From assembly GCF_036516095.1 (NCBI RefSeq), contig NZ_DATBUM010000017.1, forward strand, positions 6,492 through 70,491: a DNA stretch of 64,000 nucleotides, given 5' to 3'. The notes under the pieces are model-generated. The model was not told the origin of the DNA, ran no database searches, and was given only the letters and a program-made list of their open reading frames with translations. This DNA is from Fusobacterium_C sp036516095. Lineage in GTDB: Bacteria; Fusobacteriota; Fusobacteriia; Fusobacteriales; Fusobacteriaceae. A program made the translations under genes and the position numbers. Positions 16,584 through 24,966 of this stretch are shown in pieces (position 1 is the first letter of the stretch; each line of letters opens with the position of its first letter).

Positions 16584-17783
16584 ATGGCAAAGAAAAGTAT
16601 TCAAGATTTAGAATTACAAGGAAAAAAAGTGTTGATGAGAGTGGACTTCAATGTTCCTATGAAAGAGGGAAAAATTACAGATGATAATAGAATTGTGGCA
16701 GCGTTGTCTACTATAAAATATGCTTTGGAACAAGGCGGAAGAGTGATTGCCTTTTCTCATTTAGGAAAGGTAAAAACAGAAGAAGATTTAGTATCAAAAT
16801 CATTAAGACCTGTAGCGACCAGACTTTCGGAATTATTAGGAAAAGAAGTGAAATTCGTGGCAGCAACTCGAGGAGCTGAATTGGAAGCAACCGTAAATTC
16901 TCTAAAAAATGGAGAAATTATGATGTTTGAAAATACAAGATTTGAAGATTTGGACGGAAAGAAAGAATCCAAAAATGACACAGAATTAGGAAAATATTGG
17001 GCTTCTTTAGGAGATGTTTTTGTGAACGATGCCTTTGGAACAGCTCACAGAGCTCATGCTTCTAATGTCGGAATTGCTTCCAACATTGGAGAGGGAAAAT
17101 CGGCAGCAGGCTTCTTAATGGAAAAAGAAATTCGTTTCATTGGAGGAGCCGTGGACACACCGGAAAGACCTTTAGTAGCTATTTTGGGAGGAGCGAAAGT
17201 TTCGGACAAAATCGGTGTGATTGAAAACTTATTGGAAAAAGCGGACAAAGTCTTAGTGGGAGGAGCGATGATGTTCACTTTCCTAAAGGCTTTAGGAAAA
17301 AGTACGGGAACTTCTCTCGTGGAAGAAGATAAAGTGGAATTAGCGAAATCTTTATTAGAGAAAGCCAGTGGGAAGTTAATTCTTCCAATAGATACTGTAG
17401 TGGCAAAAGAATTTAGTAATGATGCAAATCATAGAACAGTGTCTGTGGATGAAGTTCCATCAGATGAAATGGGATTGGATATAGGAGCCGGAACAGTGGA
17501 ATTATTTTCCGAAGAAATTGTGAAGGCAAAAACAGTGGTATGGAACGGACCGATGGGAGTGTTTGAAATGTCAAATTACGCAAAGGGAACTATAGGAGTT
17601 TGTGAAGCCATTGCTCATCTGGAGGGAGCAACTACGATTATCGGGGGAGGAGATTCTGCCGCTGCTGCCATTAGTTTAGGATATGCGGATAAATTCACTC
17701 ATATCTCTACGGGAGGAGGAGCTTCTTTAGAATACTTGGAAGGAAAAGTATTACCGGGAGTTGTCTCTATTTCTGAAAAATAA
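16584..17783 (+). CDS. pgk: Phosphoglycerate kinase
   Basis: Transfers phosphate from 1,3-bisphosphoglycerate to ADP. At 399 residues it is full length. Motifs: VLMRVDFNVPMKEGKITDDN, SHLGKVKTEEDLVSKSLRPV, FENTRFE, FVNDAFGTAHRAHASNVGI, LGGAKVSDKIGVIENLLEKA, the hinge region WNGPMGVFEM and the glycine-rich IGGGDSAAAA with STGGGASLEYLEGK. It lacks a recognised promoter of its own and probably depends on readthrough from gap. AAGGAGGAAAG precedes the ATG. Confidence 0.98.
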   Translation: MAKKSIQDLELQGKKVLMRVDFNVPMKEGKITDDNRIVAALSTIKYALEQGGRVIAFSHLGKVKTEEDLVSKSLRPVATRLSELLGKEVKFVAATRGAELEATVNSLKNGEIMMFENTRFEDLDGKKESKNDTELGKYWASLGDVFVNDAFGTAHRAHASNVGIASNIGEGKSAAGFLMEKEIRFIGGAVDTPERPLVAILGGAKVSDKIGVIENLLEKADKVLVGGAMMFTFLKALGKSTGTSLVEEDKVELAKSLLEKASGKLILPIDTVVAKEFSNDANHRTVSVDEVPSDEMGLDIGAGTVELFSEEIVKAKTVVWNGPMGVFEMSNYAKGTIGVCEAIAHLEGATTIIGGGDSAAAAISLGYADKFTHISTGGGASLEYLEGKVLPGVVSISEK

Positions 17784-17805
17784 TTTCAGAAAAAAATAAT
17801 TAGGA

Positions 17806-17835
17806 TTGCTATTTTTGAAAATGCTATGATATAAT
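17806..17835 (+). promoter_or_regulatory. Promoter of the FMN-binding protein gene
   Basis: TTGCTA (17806-17811) and a perfect TATAAT (17830-17835) with an 18 bp spacer, 28 bases before the ATG. Confidence 0.65.
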
Positions 17836-17863
17836 AGAAAAAAATAGAGAAAGAGGAAAACAG

Positions 17864-18226
17864 ATGACATATCAAAACAGAATTAAATATATTTCTATGG
17901 TTCTTGTAATTGCTGCTGCTATTTCCGTTGTCTTATTACAAAGGAACGCACCAAAGGTGTATGAGGGAATAGGAGAAGGATTCGAAAATGAGATTCGGGT
18001 ACAAGTAACAGCGTACCGAAATCGAGAGAATGAGATTAGAATTACGGATATTCAAGTCGAGCATGAAGATACTCCGGAAGTTGGAGGAATGGCAATTTCA
18101 TCTTTGACTGAGAAAATAAAAAGTATGCAAACTTTGGATGTAGATGTTGTAGCAGGGGCTTCATCCAGTTCTCAAGGATTTTTGGATGCCATAAGAGATG
18201 CAGTAAAAAAAATACCTGAAAAATAA
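17864..18226 (+). CDS. Membrane-anchored FMN-binding domain protein
   Basis: This 120-residue protein has an N-terminal transmembrane anchor (about 9-25, ISMVLVIAAAISVVLL) followed by a single extracytoplasmic FMN-binding domain like those of RnfG/NqrC and PplA (VYEGIGEGFENEIRVQVTAY; ITDIQVEHEDTPEVGG; DVVAGASSSSQGFLDAI). In related proteins FMN is attached to a Thr in a SGAT motif; here the matching site reads AGASS, so Ser replaces Thr and covalent attachment is uncertain. Likely role: electron transfer outside the membrane. It is a single gene with its own promoter and terminator. Confidence 0.85.
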   Translation: MTYQNRIKYISMVLVIAAAISVVLLQRNAPKVYEGIGEGFENEIRVQVTAYRNRENEIRITDIQVEHEDTPEVGGMAISSLTEKIKSMQTLDVDVVAGASSSSQGFLDAIRDAVKKIPEK

Positions 18227-18234
18227 AAAAATAA

Positions 18235-18275
18235 GGGGTTATCTCAGAGTATTATTTTGAGATAGCCTTTCTTCA
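18235..18275 (+). terminator. Intrinsic terminator after the FMN-binding protein gene
   Basis: A 10 bp stem (18237-18246 with 18258-18267) has an 11-base loop and is followed by CTTTCTTC-type T-rich sequence. Confidence 0.75.
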
Positions 18276-18321
18276 TTCTATGTTATATTTACACATAGAA
18301 AAGGGGTTTGGGAGAGAATAT

Positions 18322-19269
18322 ATGGAAAATTTCATGTTGGCAATGAATGTAGTGTTACCGATTTTAATCATTTTGAGCATAGGTTATATTTTAAAATATT
18401 TTAAAATGCTTGACAATTCTTCTTTGAATCAGATGAATAGCCTAGTATTTCGAGTTTTTATGAGTAGTTTATTATTTATCAATATTTATCGATTGGAGGC
18501 GGAGACAGTCTTTCAGACCAAGAATCTGAGATTTATTTTATTTCCTGTTTTGGGAGTTCTTTTTATGATTCTTTTGAGTTATCTGTGTTATTCCAAGATG
18601 ATAAAAGATTCTAAAAAATGTTCTGTCATGATTCAAGCTGCCTATCGAGGAAATTTCGTGTTATTTGGAATTCCGATTGCCAGCAGCTTGTATGGAGAGC
18701 AAGCTTTGGGGATTACCTCTCTTTTGTTGGCAGCCGTTATTCCAACTTTTAATATTACTGCTATTTTATTGCTGGAGTTTTATCGGGACAAGAAGATAAA
18801 ATTTTCAAAACTTCTCATTTCTACCTTAAAAAATCCTTTGCTTTTGGCTTCTACTTCAGCAGTGCTTTGTTTATTTTTTCATCTCCAGCTTCCCGTTATT
18901 TTGGAAGGAACGATTTCAAGTTTGGCAAAGGTGGCTACTCCCCTAGCATTTATCGTGTTAGGAGGAAGCTTGGAATTAGGAAGCGTAAAAAAGCATTGGA
19001 AGTATTTAATATCTGCAAATGTGGTAAAGTTAGTTGTCTTTCCTCTGTTAATTCTTATAACAGCACATTTTCTACAGTTCAGTCCGATGGAGATGACAGC
19101 CTTTTTATCGGCGACAGCTTGTCCTGCTGCAGTGGCCTCTTTTACGATGGCAAAGGAGATGGAGGCGGATGGAGATCTGGCGGGAGAGATTGTGGTGACG
19201 ACAAGTGCTTGTTCCATTATCACGATTTTCTTTTGGGTCTTTCTTTTAAAAAGTGTTGCTTGGATATAG
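18322..19269 (+). CDS. AEC (auxin efflux carrier)-family transporter
   Basis: From the chosen start (MENFMLAMNVVLPILIILSI) this is a 315-residue integral membrane protein with about ten hydrophobic segments, typical of AEC/MdcF-type carriers. Recognisable parts are the N-terminal VVLPILIILSIGYILKYF, the central RGNFVLFGIPIASSLYG and C-terminal PLAFIVLGGSLELG with TACPAAVASFTMAKEME. Members export or take up small organic acids or amino acids; the substrate is unknown. I preferred the ATG at 18322 to the frame start at 18280 because GGGAGAG lies just upstream and homologues start there. It is a single gene, followed by a strong terminator. Confidence 0.85.
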   Translation: MENFMLAMNVVLPILIILSIGYILKYFKMLDNSSLNQMNSLVFRVFMSSLLFINIYRLEAETVFQTKNLRFILFPVLGVLFMILLSYLCYSKMIKDSKKCSVMIQAAYRGNFVLFGIPIASSLYGEQALGITSLLLAAVIPTFNITAILLLEFYRDKKIKFSKLLISTLKNPLLLASTSAVLCLFFHLQLPVILEGTISSLAKVATPLAFIVLGGSLELGSVKKHWKYLISANVVKLVVFPLLILITAHFLQFSPMEMTAFLSATACPAAVASFTMAKEMEADGDLAGEIVVTTSACSIITIFFWVFLLKSVAWI

Positions 19270-19299
19270 GAAGCTGGAATATAAAATAGACTTATTTTT

Positions 19300-19343
19300 A
19301 AGATTCTAAGGATGTTAGGAAAATCTTTGGAATCTTTTTTATT
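19300..19343 (+). terminator. Intrinsic terminator after the AEC transporter gene
   Basis: A 14 bp stem (19300-19313 with 19323-19336, including G-U pairs), 9-base loop and a T run. It abuts the -35 box of the next operon. Confidence 0.8.
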
Positions 19344-19370
19344 GACTTTTTTTATGAGATAGGCTATATT
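19342..19370 (+). promoter_or_regulatory. Promoter of the DeoR/D-threonate operon
   Basis: TTGACT (19342-19347) and TATATT (19365-19370) with a 17 bp spacer. The predicted start of transcription falls at about 19377, at the beginning of a row of 10 bp repeats. Confidence 0.7.
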
Positions 19371-19374
19371 GAAT

Positions 19375-19414
19375 TAAACAATATATAACAAAAAATAACA
19401 TAAAACAACAAAAA
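19375..19414 (+). promoter_or_regulatory. Four 10-bp direct repeats, probable DeoR-family operator
   Basis: Four consecutive 10 bp units share the core AACA in fixed register (C at 19379, 19389, 19399 and 19409): taaacaatat, ataacaaaaa, ataacataaa, acaacaaaaa. They start at the predicted +1 and run to the ribosome site of the DeoR-family gene. Helically phased direct repeats are a known operator style for this family, so autoregulation is likely. Confidence 0.55.
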
Positions 19415-19427
19415 TGAGAGGTGAGAT

Positions 19428-20195
19428 ATGTTATCTTCAGAACGTTATCAATTTATTATTCAATATTTGGAATCCCATAAAAGTGTTACACGAAAAGAAT
19501 TAGCAGACTTATTGGCTGTGAGTTCCATGACGATAGGGAGAGATCTAAAGAAATTGGAAGAAAAAGGATATCTTCTTTGTACCTATGGAGGTGCAATTTT
19601 ACCAAATTCTTTAGTGGAAGAAAAAAAATATGATCGCAAAAAAGAAGAAAATACAGAAATAAAAAAGAGAATTGCTAAAAAAGCATTGGAAGAAATTCAT
19701 TCCAACATGACCATTATTTTGGATGCAGGGACAACAACCTACGAATTGGCTTGTTTAATTTCTCAAGCTTCCATTAAAAATCTGAGAGTGATTACCAATG
19801 ACTTATACATAGCTTTGGAATTATATCGGAAAGAAAATATACATATCTTATTATTAGGAGGAGAAGTTTCTTTGGAAACCGGAGCGACGGACAGTATAGG
19901 ATCCGTGAAACAAATAGAGAATTACAATGCAGACATTGCATTTTTAGGAATTTCTTCCATTTCTGAGAGCTTAGATATAACCGTTCCTACAGAAGCAAAA
20001 GCCATTTTGAAACGTACTATGATGAAAATCAGCGAAAAGAGCATTTTATTGGCAGATCAAAGTAAGTTTGGGAAGAAGAAACTATATAGAGCGGCTCATA
20101 TCAAAAATTTTCATAAGATTATTACAAATTATTCTTTTTCAAACACGGAAATAGAGAAGTATAATTTAATGGGAAAAATTATATCAGTAAACTAA
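19428..20195 (+). CDS. DeoR-family transcriptional regulator
   Basis: A 255-residue repressor. An N-terminal winged helix-turn-helix (SSERYQFIIQYLESHKSVTR, then KELADLLAVSSMTIGRDLKK, wing GYLLCTYGGA) precedes a DeoRC sugar-phosphate-sensing domain (MTIILDAGTTTYELACLI, LRVITNDLYIALEL, LLLGGEVSLETGA, ADIAFLGISSIS, ILLADQSKFGKK). The effector is probably a phosphorylated intermediate of the adjacent pathway. It is first in the operon, 24 bp before the kinase gene, and should repress its own promoter through the repeats just upstream. Confidence 0.93.
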   Translation: MLSSERYQFIIQYLESHKSVTRKELADLLAVSSMTIGRDLKKLEEKGYLLCTYGGAILPNSLVEEKKYDRKKEENTEIKKRIAKKALEEIHSNMTIILDAGTTTYELACLISQASIKNLRVITNDLYIALELYRKENIHILLLGGEVSLETGATDSIGSVKQIENYNADIAFLGISSISESLDITVPTEAKAILKRTMMKISEKSILLADQSKFGKKKLYRAAHIKNFHKIITNYSFSNTEIEKYNLMGKIISVN

Positions 20196-20219
20196 CAAAA
20201 ATAGAAACGGGGAGGAAAT

Positions 20220-21497
20220 ATGGTAAAGTATGTAATTGTCGCAGATGACTTGACGGGCTCGAATGCAACTTGTTCTCTTTTAAAGAAAATAGGGCTTAGA
20301 GCAGCGAGTGTTTTTCAATTATCCTCTGAAAAAATGGAAGAAATGGACGTAATTTCCTATTCTACAGATAGTCGGGGTATTACGAAAGAAGAAGCCTATG
20401 AAAGAGTAAAAAGAGCAATCAATGTATTAAAAAGGGATGAAATTTTACTCTATAATAAACGAATTGATTCTACATTACGTGGGAATATAGGTGCGGAGAT
20501 AGATGCAATGTTGGAGCAATTGGAAGAAGATAGAATTGCAGTAGTCGTTCCGTCTTACCCGGATTCAGGAAGAATCGTAGTCAATAACATAATGCTAGTG
20601 AATGGGACATTATTGGAAAACTCTGATGCAGGAAGAGACCCTAAAACGCCGATTCATACTTCTTGTGTAGAAGAACTTATCAAAAAACAAACAAAATATA
20701 CTTCTTATTATTTTCATTTAGAGGCCATCGCCAAAGAAGAAAAAAGTTTGCTAAAAGAAATTCAAGAGCAGGGAAAGAAAAATCGAATTTTAATTTTTGA
20801 TGCTGTAACAAATGAAGATATTATCAAAATTGCAAGAGCAGTAAGTCAAAGTGATTTTAAGATTATTACTGTCGATCCCGGTCCGTTTACGATGTATTAT
20901 GCAAAAGAACTACAAAAGAAAAATCACTTGGAAAAAAAGATTTTCATGGTCATTGGAAGTGCGACGGAAACCACAAAAAAGCAAATTGAATATATTTTAC
21001 AACAAGAAGATATTTTTTTAGAGAAGATGAATCCTAAAAAATTTTTTTTGGAAAAAGATCGAAAACAGGAAATTCAGAGAGTGGTTTCCATGATAAAAAA
21101 GGGGATAGAAAGTTACGATTTATTTTTATTAACAACGTCTCCTATTGGAAATGATGAGAAATTAAATTTACAGGACATTGCAAAGGAAATGAAAATGACG
21201 GTAGAAGAGATTTCTAAGATTATCTCGAATACTTTAACAGAAGCTGCAACAATGATCTTGGAAGAAACTCAAAAGTTTGAAGGAATTTACAGTTCCGGAG
21301 GAGATATTACTGTGGCTCTTTTAGAAAAATTAGAGACAATTGGGGTAGAAATTAAAGAAGAAGTGATTCCGCTGACTGCTTACGGAAGACTCATTGGAGG
21401 AAAATTTCCTAATATGAAGTTAGTGAGTAAAGGAGGAATGGTAGGAAAAGAAGATACCATTAAATTATGTTTAAATCAAATGAAAAACGATATATGA
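20220..21497 (+). CDS. dtnK: Four-carbon acid sugar kinase (D-threonate kinase-like)
   Basis: A 425-residue DUF1537/OtnK-family ATP-dependent kinase. N-terminal sugar-binding domain: YVIVADDLTGSNATCSLLKK, VISYSTDSRG, YNKRIDSTLRGNIGAEIDAM and VVPSYPDSGRIV. C-terminal nucleotide-binding domain: FMVIGSATETTKKQIEYIL, YSSGGDITVALLEKL and GGKFPNMKLVSKGGMVG. The family phosphorylates D-threonate, D-erythronate or related acids at C4. Pairing with a PdxA2-type dehydrogenase points to D-threonate or D-erythronate; the exact acid is inference. Confidence 0.9.
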   Translation: MVKYVIVADDLTGSNATCSLLKKIGLRAASVFQLSSEKMEEMDVISYSTDSRGITKEEAYERVKRAINVLKRDEILLYNKRIDSTLRGNIGAEIDAMLEQLEEDRIAVVVPSYPDSGRIVVNNIMLVNGTLLENSDAGRDPKTPIHTSCVEELIKKQTKYTSYYFHLEAIAKEEKSLLKEIQEQGKKNRILIFDAVTNEDIIKIARAVSQSDFKIITVDPGPFTMYYAKELQKKNHLEKKIFMVIGSATETTKKQIEYILQQEDIFLEKMNPKKFFLEKDRKQEIQRVVSMIKKGIESYDLFLLTTSPIGNDEKLNLQDIAKEMKMTVEEISKIISNTLTEAATMILEETQKFEGIYSSGGDITVALLEKLETIGVEIKEEVIPLTAYGRLIGGKFPNMKLVSKGGMVGKEDTIKLCLNQMKNDI

Positions 21498-21507
21498 GGA
21501 GGAAAAA

Positions 21508-22506
21508 ATGAATAGACCTAAAATAGCAATACCTATGGGAGATCCCGCAGGAGTTGGACCGGAAATTGTAGTAAAAACAGCAGTGGCAAAAGAGATTCAA
21601 GATTTATGTGATCTTGTTATTATTGGAGATCGAAAAGTATTGGAAAAAGCTACTGGTATTTGTGGAGTCAACTTACAAATTCACAGTATAGAAAATGTGG
21701 AAGACGGGAATTATCAAGAAGGAATTTTGAATGTGATTGATTTGGACAATATAGATTTGGAAAAAATGGAATATGGGAAAGTTCAGGGAATGTGTGGAAA
21801 AGCTGCTTTTGAGTATATAAAAAAAAGTGTGGAACTGGCAATGAATCACGAAGTGGATGCCATTGCAACAACTCCGATTAATAAAGAATCTCTACGAGCG
21901 GGAAAAATAGACTATATTGGACATACTGAGATTTTAGGAGATCTATCTAATTCGAGAGACCCTCTAACAATGTTTGAAGTGGCCAATATGAGAGTTTTTT
22001 TCTTAACAAGGCATATGTCTTTGAGAAATGCCTGTGATGCAATCACAAAAGAAAGGGTCTTGGAATATATTCAAAGATGCACAAAGGCTTTAAAACAACT
22101 TGGAGTCACTGGAAGAATGGCAGTGGCAGGATTAAATCCTCATTCTGGAGAGCACGGACTTTTTGGCTATGAAGAGGTGGAAGCGGTCAGCCCGGCTGTA
22201 GAAGAAGCAAAGAAATTAGGCTACGATGTTGTAGGACCTATAGGAGCTGATTCCGTCTTTCATCAGGCACTTCAAGGAAAATATCAGGCAGTGCTATCTT
22301 TATATCATGATCAAGGACATATCGCAACGAAAACCTATGATTTTGAGAGAACAATTGCGATTACTCTAGACATGCCTTTTTTAAGAACTTCGGTGGATCA
22401 CGGAACGGCTTTTGATATTGCGGGGAAAGGGATTGTGAGTGCTGTGAGTATGATAGAAGCGGTTAGACTGGCTGCAAAGTATGCACCAAATTTCAAAAAT
22501 ATTTAA
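21508..22506 (+). CDS. pdxA2: 4-phospho-D-threonate/erythronate dehydrogenase (PdxA2 family)
   Basis: A 332-residue NAD-dependent oxidative decarboxylase of the PdxA family. Motifs: IAIPMGDPAGVGPEIVVK, ATTPINKESLRAGKIDYIGH, metal-binding His in GHTEI and in LYHDQGHIATKTYDFE, and LPFLRTSVDHGTAFDIAGKG-like RTSVDHGTAFDIAGKGI. True PdxA works in pyridoxal phosphate synthesis; its position directly after a DUF1537 kinase (10 bp) and before GntP marks it as the catabolic paralogue, which would yield dihydroxyacetone phosphate and CO2. Confidence 0.9.
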   Translation: MNRPKIAIPMGDPAGVGPEIVVKTAVAKEIQDLCDLVIIGDRKVLEKATGICGVNLQIHSIENVEDGNYQEGILNVIDLDNIDLEKMEYGKVQGMCGKAAFEYIKKSVELAMNHEVDAIATTPINKESLRAGKIDYIGHTEILGDLSNSRDPLTMFEVANMRVFFLTRHMSLRNACDAITKERVLEYIQRCTKALKQLGVTGRMAVAGLNPHSGEHGLFGYEEVEAVSPAVEEAKKLGYDVVGPIGADSVFHQALQGKYQAVLSLYHDQGHIATKTYDFERTIAITLDMPFLRTSVDHGTAFDIAGKGIVSAVSMIEAVRLAAKYAPNFKNI

Positions 22507-22536
22507 TGAAATTAAGAATATAAATGAGGTGAGAGT

Positions 22537-23895
22537 ATGGAACAACAAATTTTGATAGGACTGTTTATTGGAATTATTTGCTTAATTTTTATGATAATGA
22601 AAACGAAGATTCACACTTTTTTGGCTTTAATGATTGCTACGATTTTAGTAGGTCTTATTGGAGGTATAGAATATTCAAAAATCATGGAAAGTATTACAAA
22701 AGGATTTGGAGGAACCTTAGGAAGCATCGGAATTATTATTGGATTCGGAGTGATGATGGGACAGCTTTTTGAAGCCTCTGGGGCGGCTAAAAAAATGGCT
22801 CTGAGTTTTTTGAAACTTTTTGGAAAAGGAAGAGAGGAATTGGCAATGGCAATTACAGGATTTTTGGTATCGATTCCTATTTTTTGCGATTCAGGTTTTA
22901 TTATTTTAACTCCTTTGTTGAAAGCGATTTCGAAAGAAACAAGGAAATCAATCGTTTCTTTAGGATTAGCTTTGGCAAGTGGATTGGTGATTACACACTC
23001 TTTAGTACCACCTACACCAGGGCCGGTAGGGGTTGCCGGGATTTTTGGAGTGAGTGTCTCAAGTATTATTTTGTGGGGAATTGTAGTTGCAATTCCTATG
23101 GTAATTGCAAGCTTAGTTTTTGCAAAATTTGCAGGAAATAAAATTTGGCAAATTCCTACAGAAAATGGAGGATGGACCCGAGATAAAAATTATACTTGTC
23201 AAGTACCACAAGAAAAGATTTTGGAAGAGGATAAATTACCTTCTGCTTTTTTGGCATTTTCTCCAATTGTAGTTCCTATTTTATTGATTTTGTTGGGAAC
23301 AATTTCGAAAGCAATGCTTTTGACAGGAAAAATAATTGATTTTATCCAATTCATTGGAACACCGGTACTAGCAGTTGGCATTGGATTAATCATTACTATT
23401 TATGGATTGGCAAAAAATATGGACAGGAAATCTATGATGGAAGAAGTGGAGACAGGAATTAAGTCAGCAGGGACTATTATTTTAATTACGGGAGCCGGAG
23501 GAGCCTTTGGAATGTTAATTCGAGATAGCGGAGTAGGGGATATTATAGCGAATACCTTGGTGGAAACTTCTTTACCAGCTATTTTATTACCGTTTGTGAT
23601 TGCAACACTGGTTCGATTTGTACAAGGAAGCGGAACAGTAGCTATGATCACTGCTGCCTCAATTACGGCACCGATTATAACAAAATTGGATGTCAATCCT
23701 GTCTTTGCAGCTTTAGCGGCTTGTACCGGTTCTCTTTTCTTCTCTTATTTTAACGATAGTTTTTTTTGGGTCATCAATCGTTCCATTGGGATTATGGAAG
23801 GAAAAGAGCAACTACGATTATATTCTATTGCAAGTACAGTTGCATGGGCAGTAGGAATTGTGGTATTATTAATAATAAATATGATTTTTGGATAA
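22537..23895 (+). CDS. GntP-family sugar-acid:H+ symporter
   Basis: A 452-residue membrane protein with about 12 hydrophobic segments. GntP-family landmarks: TKIHTFLALMIATILVGLIG, FGGTLGSIGIIIGFGVMMG, SIPIFCDSGFIILTPLLKAI, HSLVPPTPGPVGVAGIFG, AGGAFGMLIRDSGVGD, RFVQGSGTVAMITAASI and FFSYFNDSFFWVINRSIG. The family imports gluconate and similar acids. Downstream of the kinase and dehydrogenase, it most likely imports D-threonate or a related four-carbon acid. Confidence 0.93.
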   Translation: MEQQILIGLFIGIICLIFMIMKTKIHTFLALMIATILVGLIGGIEYSKIMESITKGFGGTLGSIGIIIGFGVMMGQLFEASGAAKKMALSFLKLFGKGREELAMAITGFLVSIPIFCDSGFIILTPLLKAISKETRKSIVSLGLALASGLVITHSLVPPTPGPVGVAGIFGVSVSSIILWGIVVAIPMVIASLVFAKFAGNKIWQIPTENGGWTRDKNYTCQVPQEKILEEDKLPSAFLAFSPIVVPILLILLGTISKAMLLTGKIIDFIQFIGTPVLAVGIGLIITIYGLAKNMDRKSMMEEVETGIKSAGTIILITGAGGAFGMLIRDSGVGDIIANTLVETSLPAILLPFVIATLVRFVQGSGTVAMITAASITAPIITKLDVNPVFAALAACTGSLFFSYFNDSFFWVINRSIGIMEGKEQLRLYSIASTVAWAVGIVVLLIINMIFG

Positions 23896-23932
23896 AATCA
23901 AATAGTAAATGTTAAGAAAGAAGGAATGATTC

Positions 23933-24901
23933 ATGTTGGAAGATCAAGAAATGATAGCGGTAGCTCAAGGAATTATTGATACAGAAATTCAAGGGTTGGA
24001 GAAGCTGAAAAAATCTATAGGGAGGGAATTGATAGAGGCGGCAAAAACGATTTATGAGAGTAGAGGGAAATTGATTATCACGGGAATTGGCAAAACAGGA
24101 GCAATCGGAAGAAAGATAGCGGCGACTCTTTCTTCCACTGGGACTACAACAATTTTTATGAATTCTACAGAGGGACTTCATGGGGATTTGGGAATGGTAA
24201 ATCCAGAGGATATTGTGATTGGAATTTCGAATAGCGGAGAAAGTGATGAAATTTTACATATTATACCGGCTATCAAAAATATCGGTGCGAAAATATTTGC
24301 TATGACAGGAAATCCAAATTCAAGATTGGCCCAAGAAGCGGAAATTGTTTTATTCTGTGGAGTAGAAAGCGAGGGGTGCCCGTTGAATTTGGCACCTATG
24401 GCTTCTACGACTTCCGCTTTAGCTTTGGGAGATGCTTTGGCCGGAGTGTTGATGAAAATGCGAGATTTTCGACCACAGAATTTCGCAATGTATCATCCGG
24501 GAGGAAGTCTGGGAAGAAGATTACTGTCTCGAGTCAAAAATTTGATGAAAACAGGAGAAGATTTAGCTCTTTGCTCTCCGGATACCAAAATGAAAGATGT
24601 CATTTTAAAGATGAATGAAAAAAGACTTGGAATTTTATGTGTCATGGAGAAAGAGAAATTAGTTGGAATTATTACAGAAGGAGATATTCGTAGAGCTTTA
24701 TCTCGAGAAGAAGAATTTTTTACCTTTCATGCAGAAGAAATTATGACAAAGCAATATAAAAAAGTGGAACAGGATATGTTGGCAAATGAAGCTCTGTCTT
24801 ATATGGAAGAAGGAAAATATCAAATTTCCGTAATGCCTGTGTTTCATAAAGAGAAATTTGTAGGAGTTGTGAGAATTCACGACTTATTGAAGTTGAAATA
24901 A
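23933..24901 (+). CDS. KpsF/GutQ-family SIS-CBS sugar-phosphate isomerase
   Basis: A 322-residue protein. An SIS domain (about 35-180: GKLIITGIGKTGAIGRKIAA, STEGLHGDLGMV, VIGISNSGESDEILHIIPAI, FAMYHPGGSLGRRLL) is followed by two CBS domains (about 205-322: CSPDTKMKDVILKMNEKRLG, then ITEGDIRRAL and EIMTKQYKKVEQD). The family interconverts ribulose-5-phosphate and arabinose-5-phosphate for Kdo, or acts in sugar catabolism (GutQ). It closes the D-threonate operon, 37 bp after gntP. Whether it serves LPS Kdo synthesis or the catabolic pathway is open. Confidence 0.9.
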   Translation: MLEDQEMIAVAQGIIDTEIQGLEKLKKSIGRELIEAAKTIYESRGKLIITGIGKTGAIGRKIAATLSSTGTTTIFMNSTEGLHGDLGMVNPEDIVIGISNSGESDEILHIIPAIKNIGAKIFAMTGNPNSRLAQEAEIVLFCGVESEGCPLNLAPMASTTSALALGDALAGVLMKMRDFRPQNFAMYHPGGSLGRRLLSRVKNLMKTGEDLALCSPDTKMKDVILKMNEKRLGILCVMEKEKLVGIITEGDIRRALSREEEFFTFHAEEIMTKQYKKVEQDMLANEALSYMEEGKYQISVMPVFHKEKFVGVVRIHDLLKLK

Positions 24902-24923
24902 AAAGTTGTAAGAAAGAAAAGAT

Positions 24924-24966
24924 AAAACTGCACTCAAAATCTTTGAAGATAAGAGTGCAGTTTTTT
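24924..24966. terminator. Terminator between the converging D-threonate and que operons
   Basis: Stem of 9-10 bp (about 24926-24935 with 24953-24962), 17-base loop, then six T. A-rich sequence on the other side allows use in both directions; it overlaps the queF stop. Confidence 0.8.

Noticed and set aside
18867..19289. 140-codon plus-strand frame inside the AEC transporter gene
   Set aside because: It lies out of frame within a clear membrane-protein gene, lacks a ribosome site, and has improbable composition (Cys, Gly and Ser clusters).
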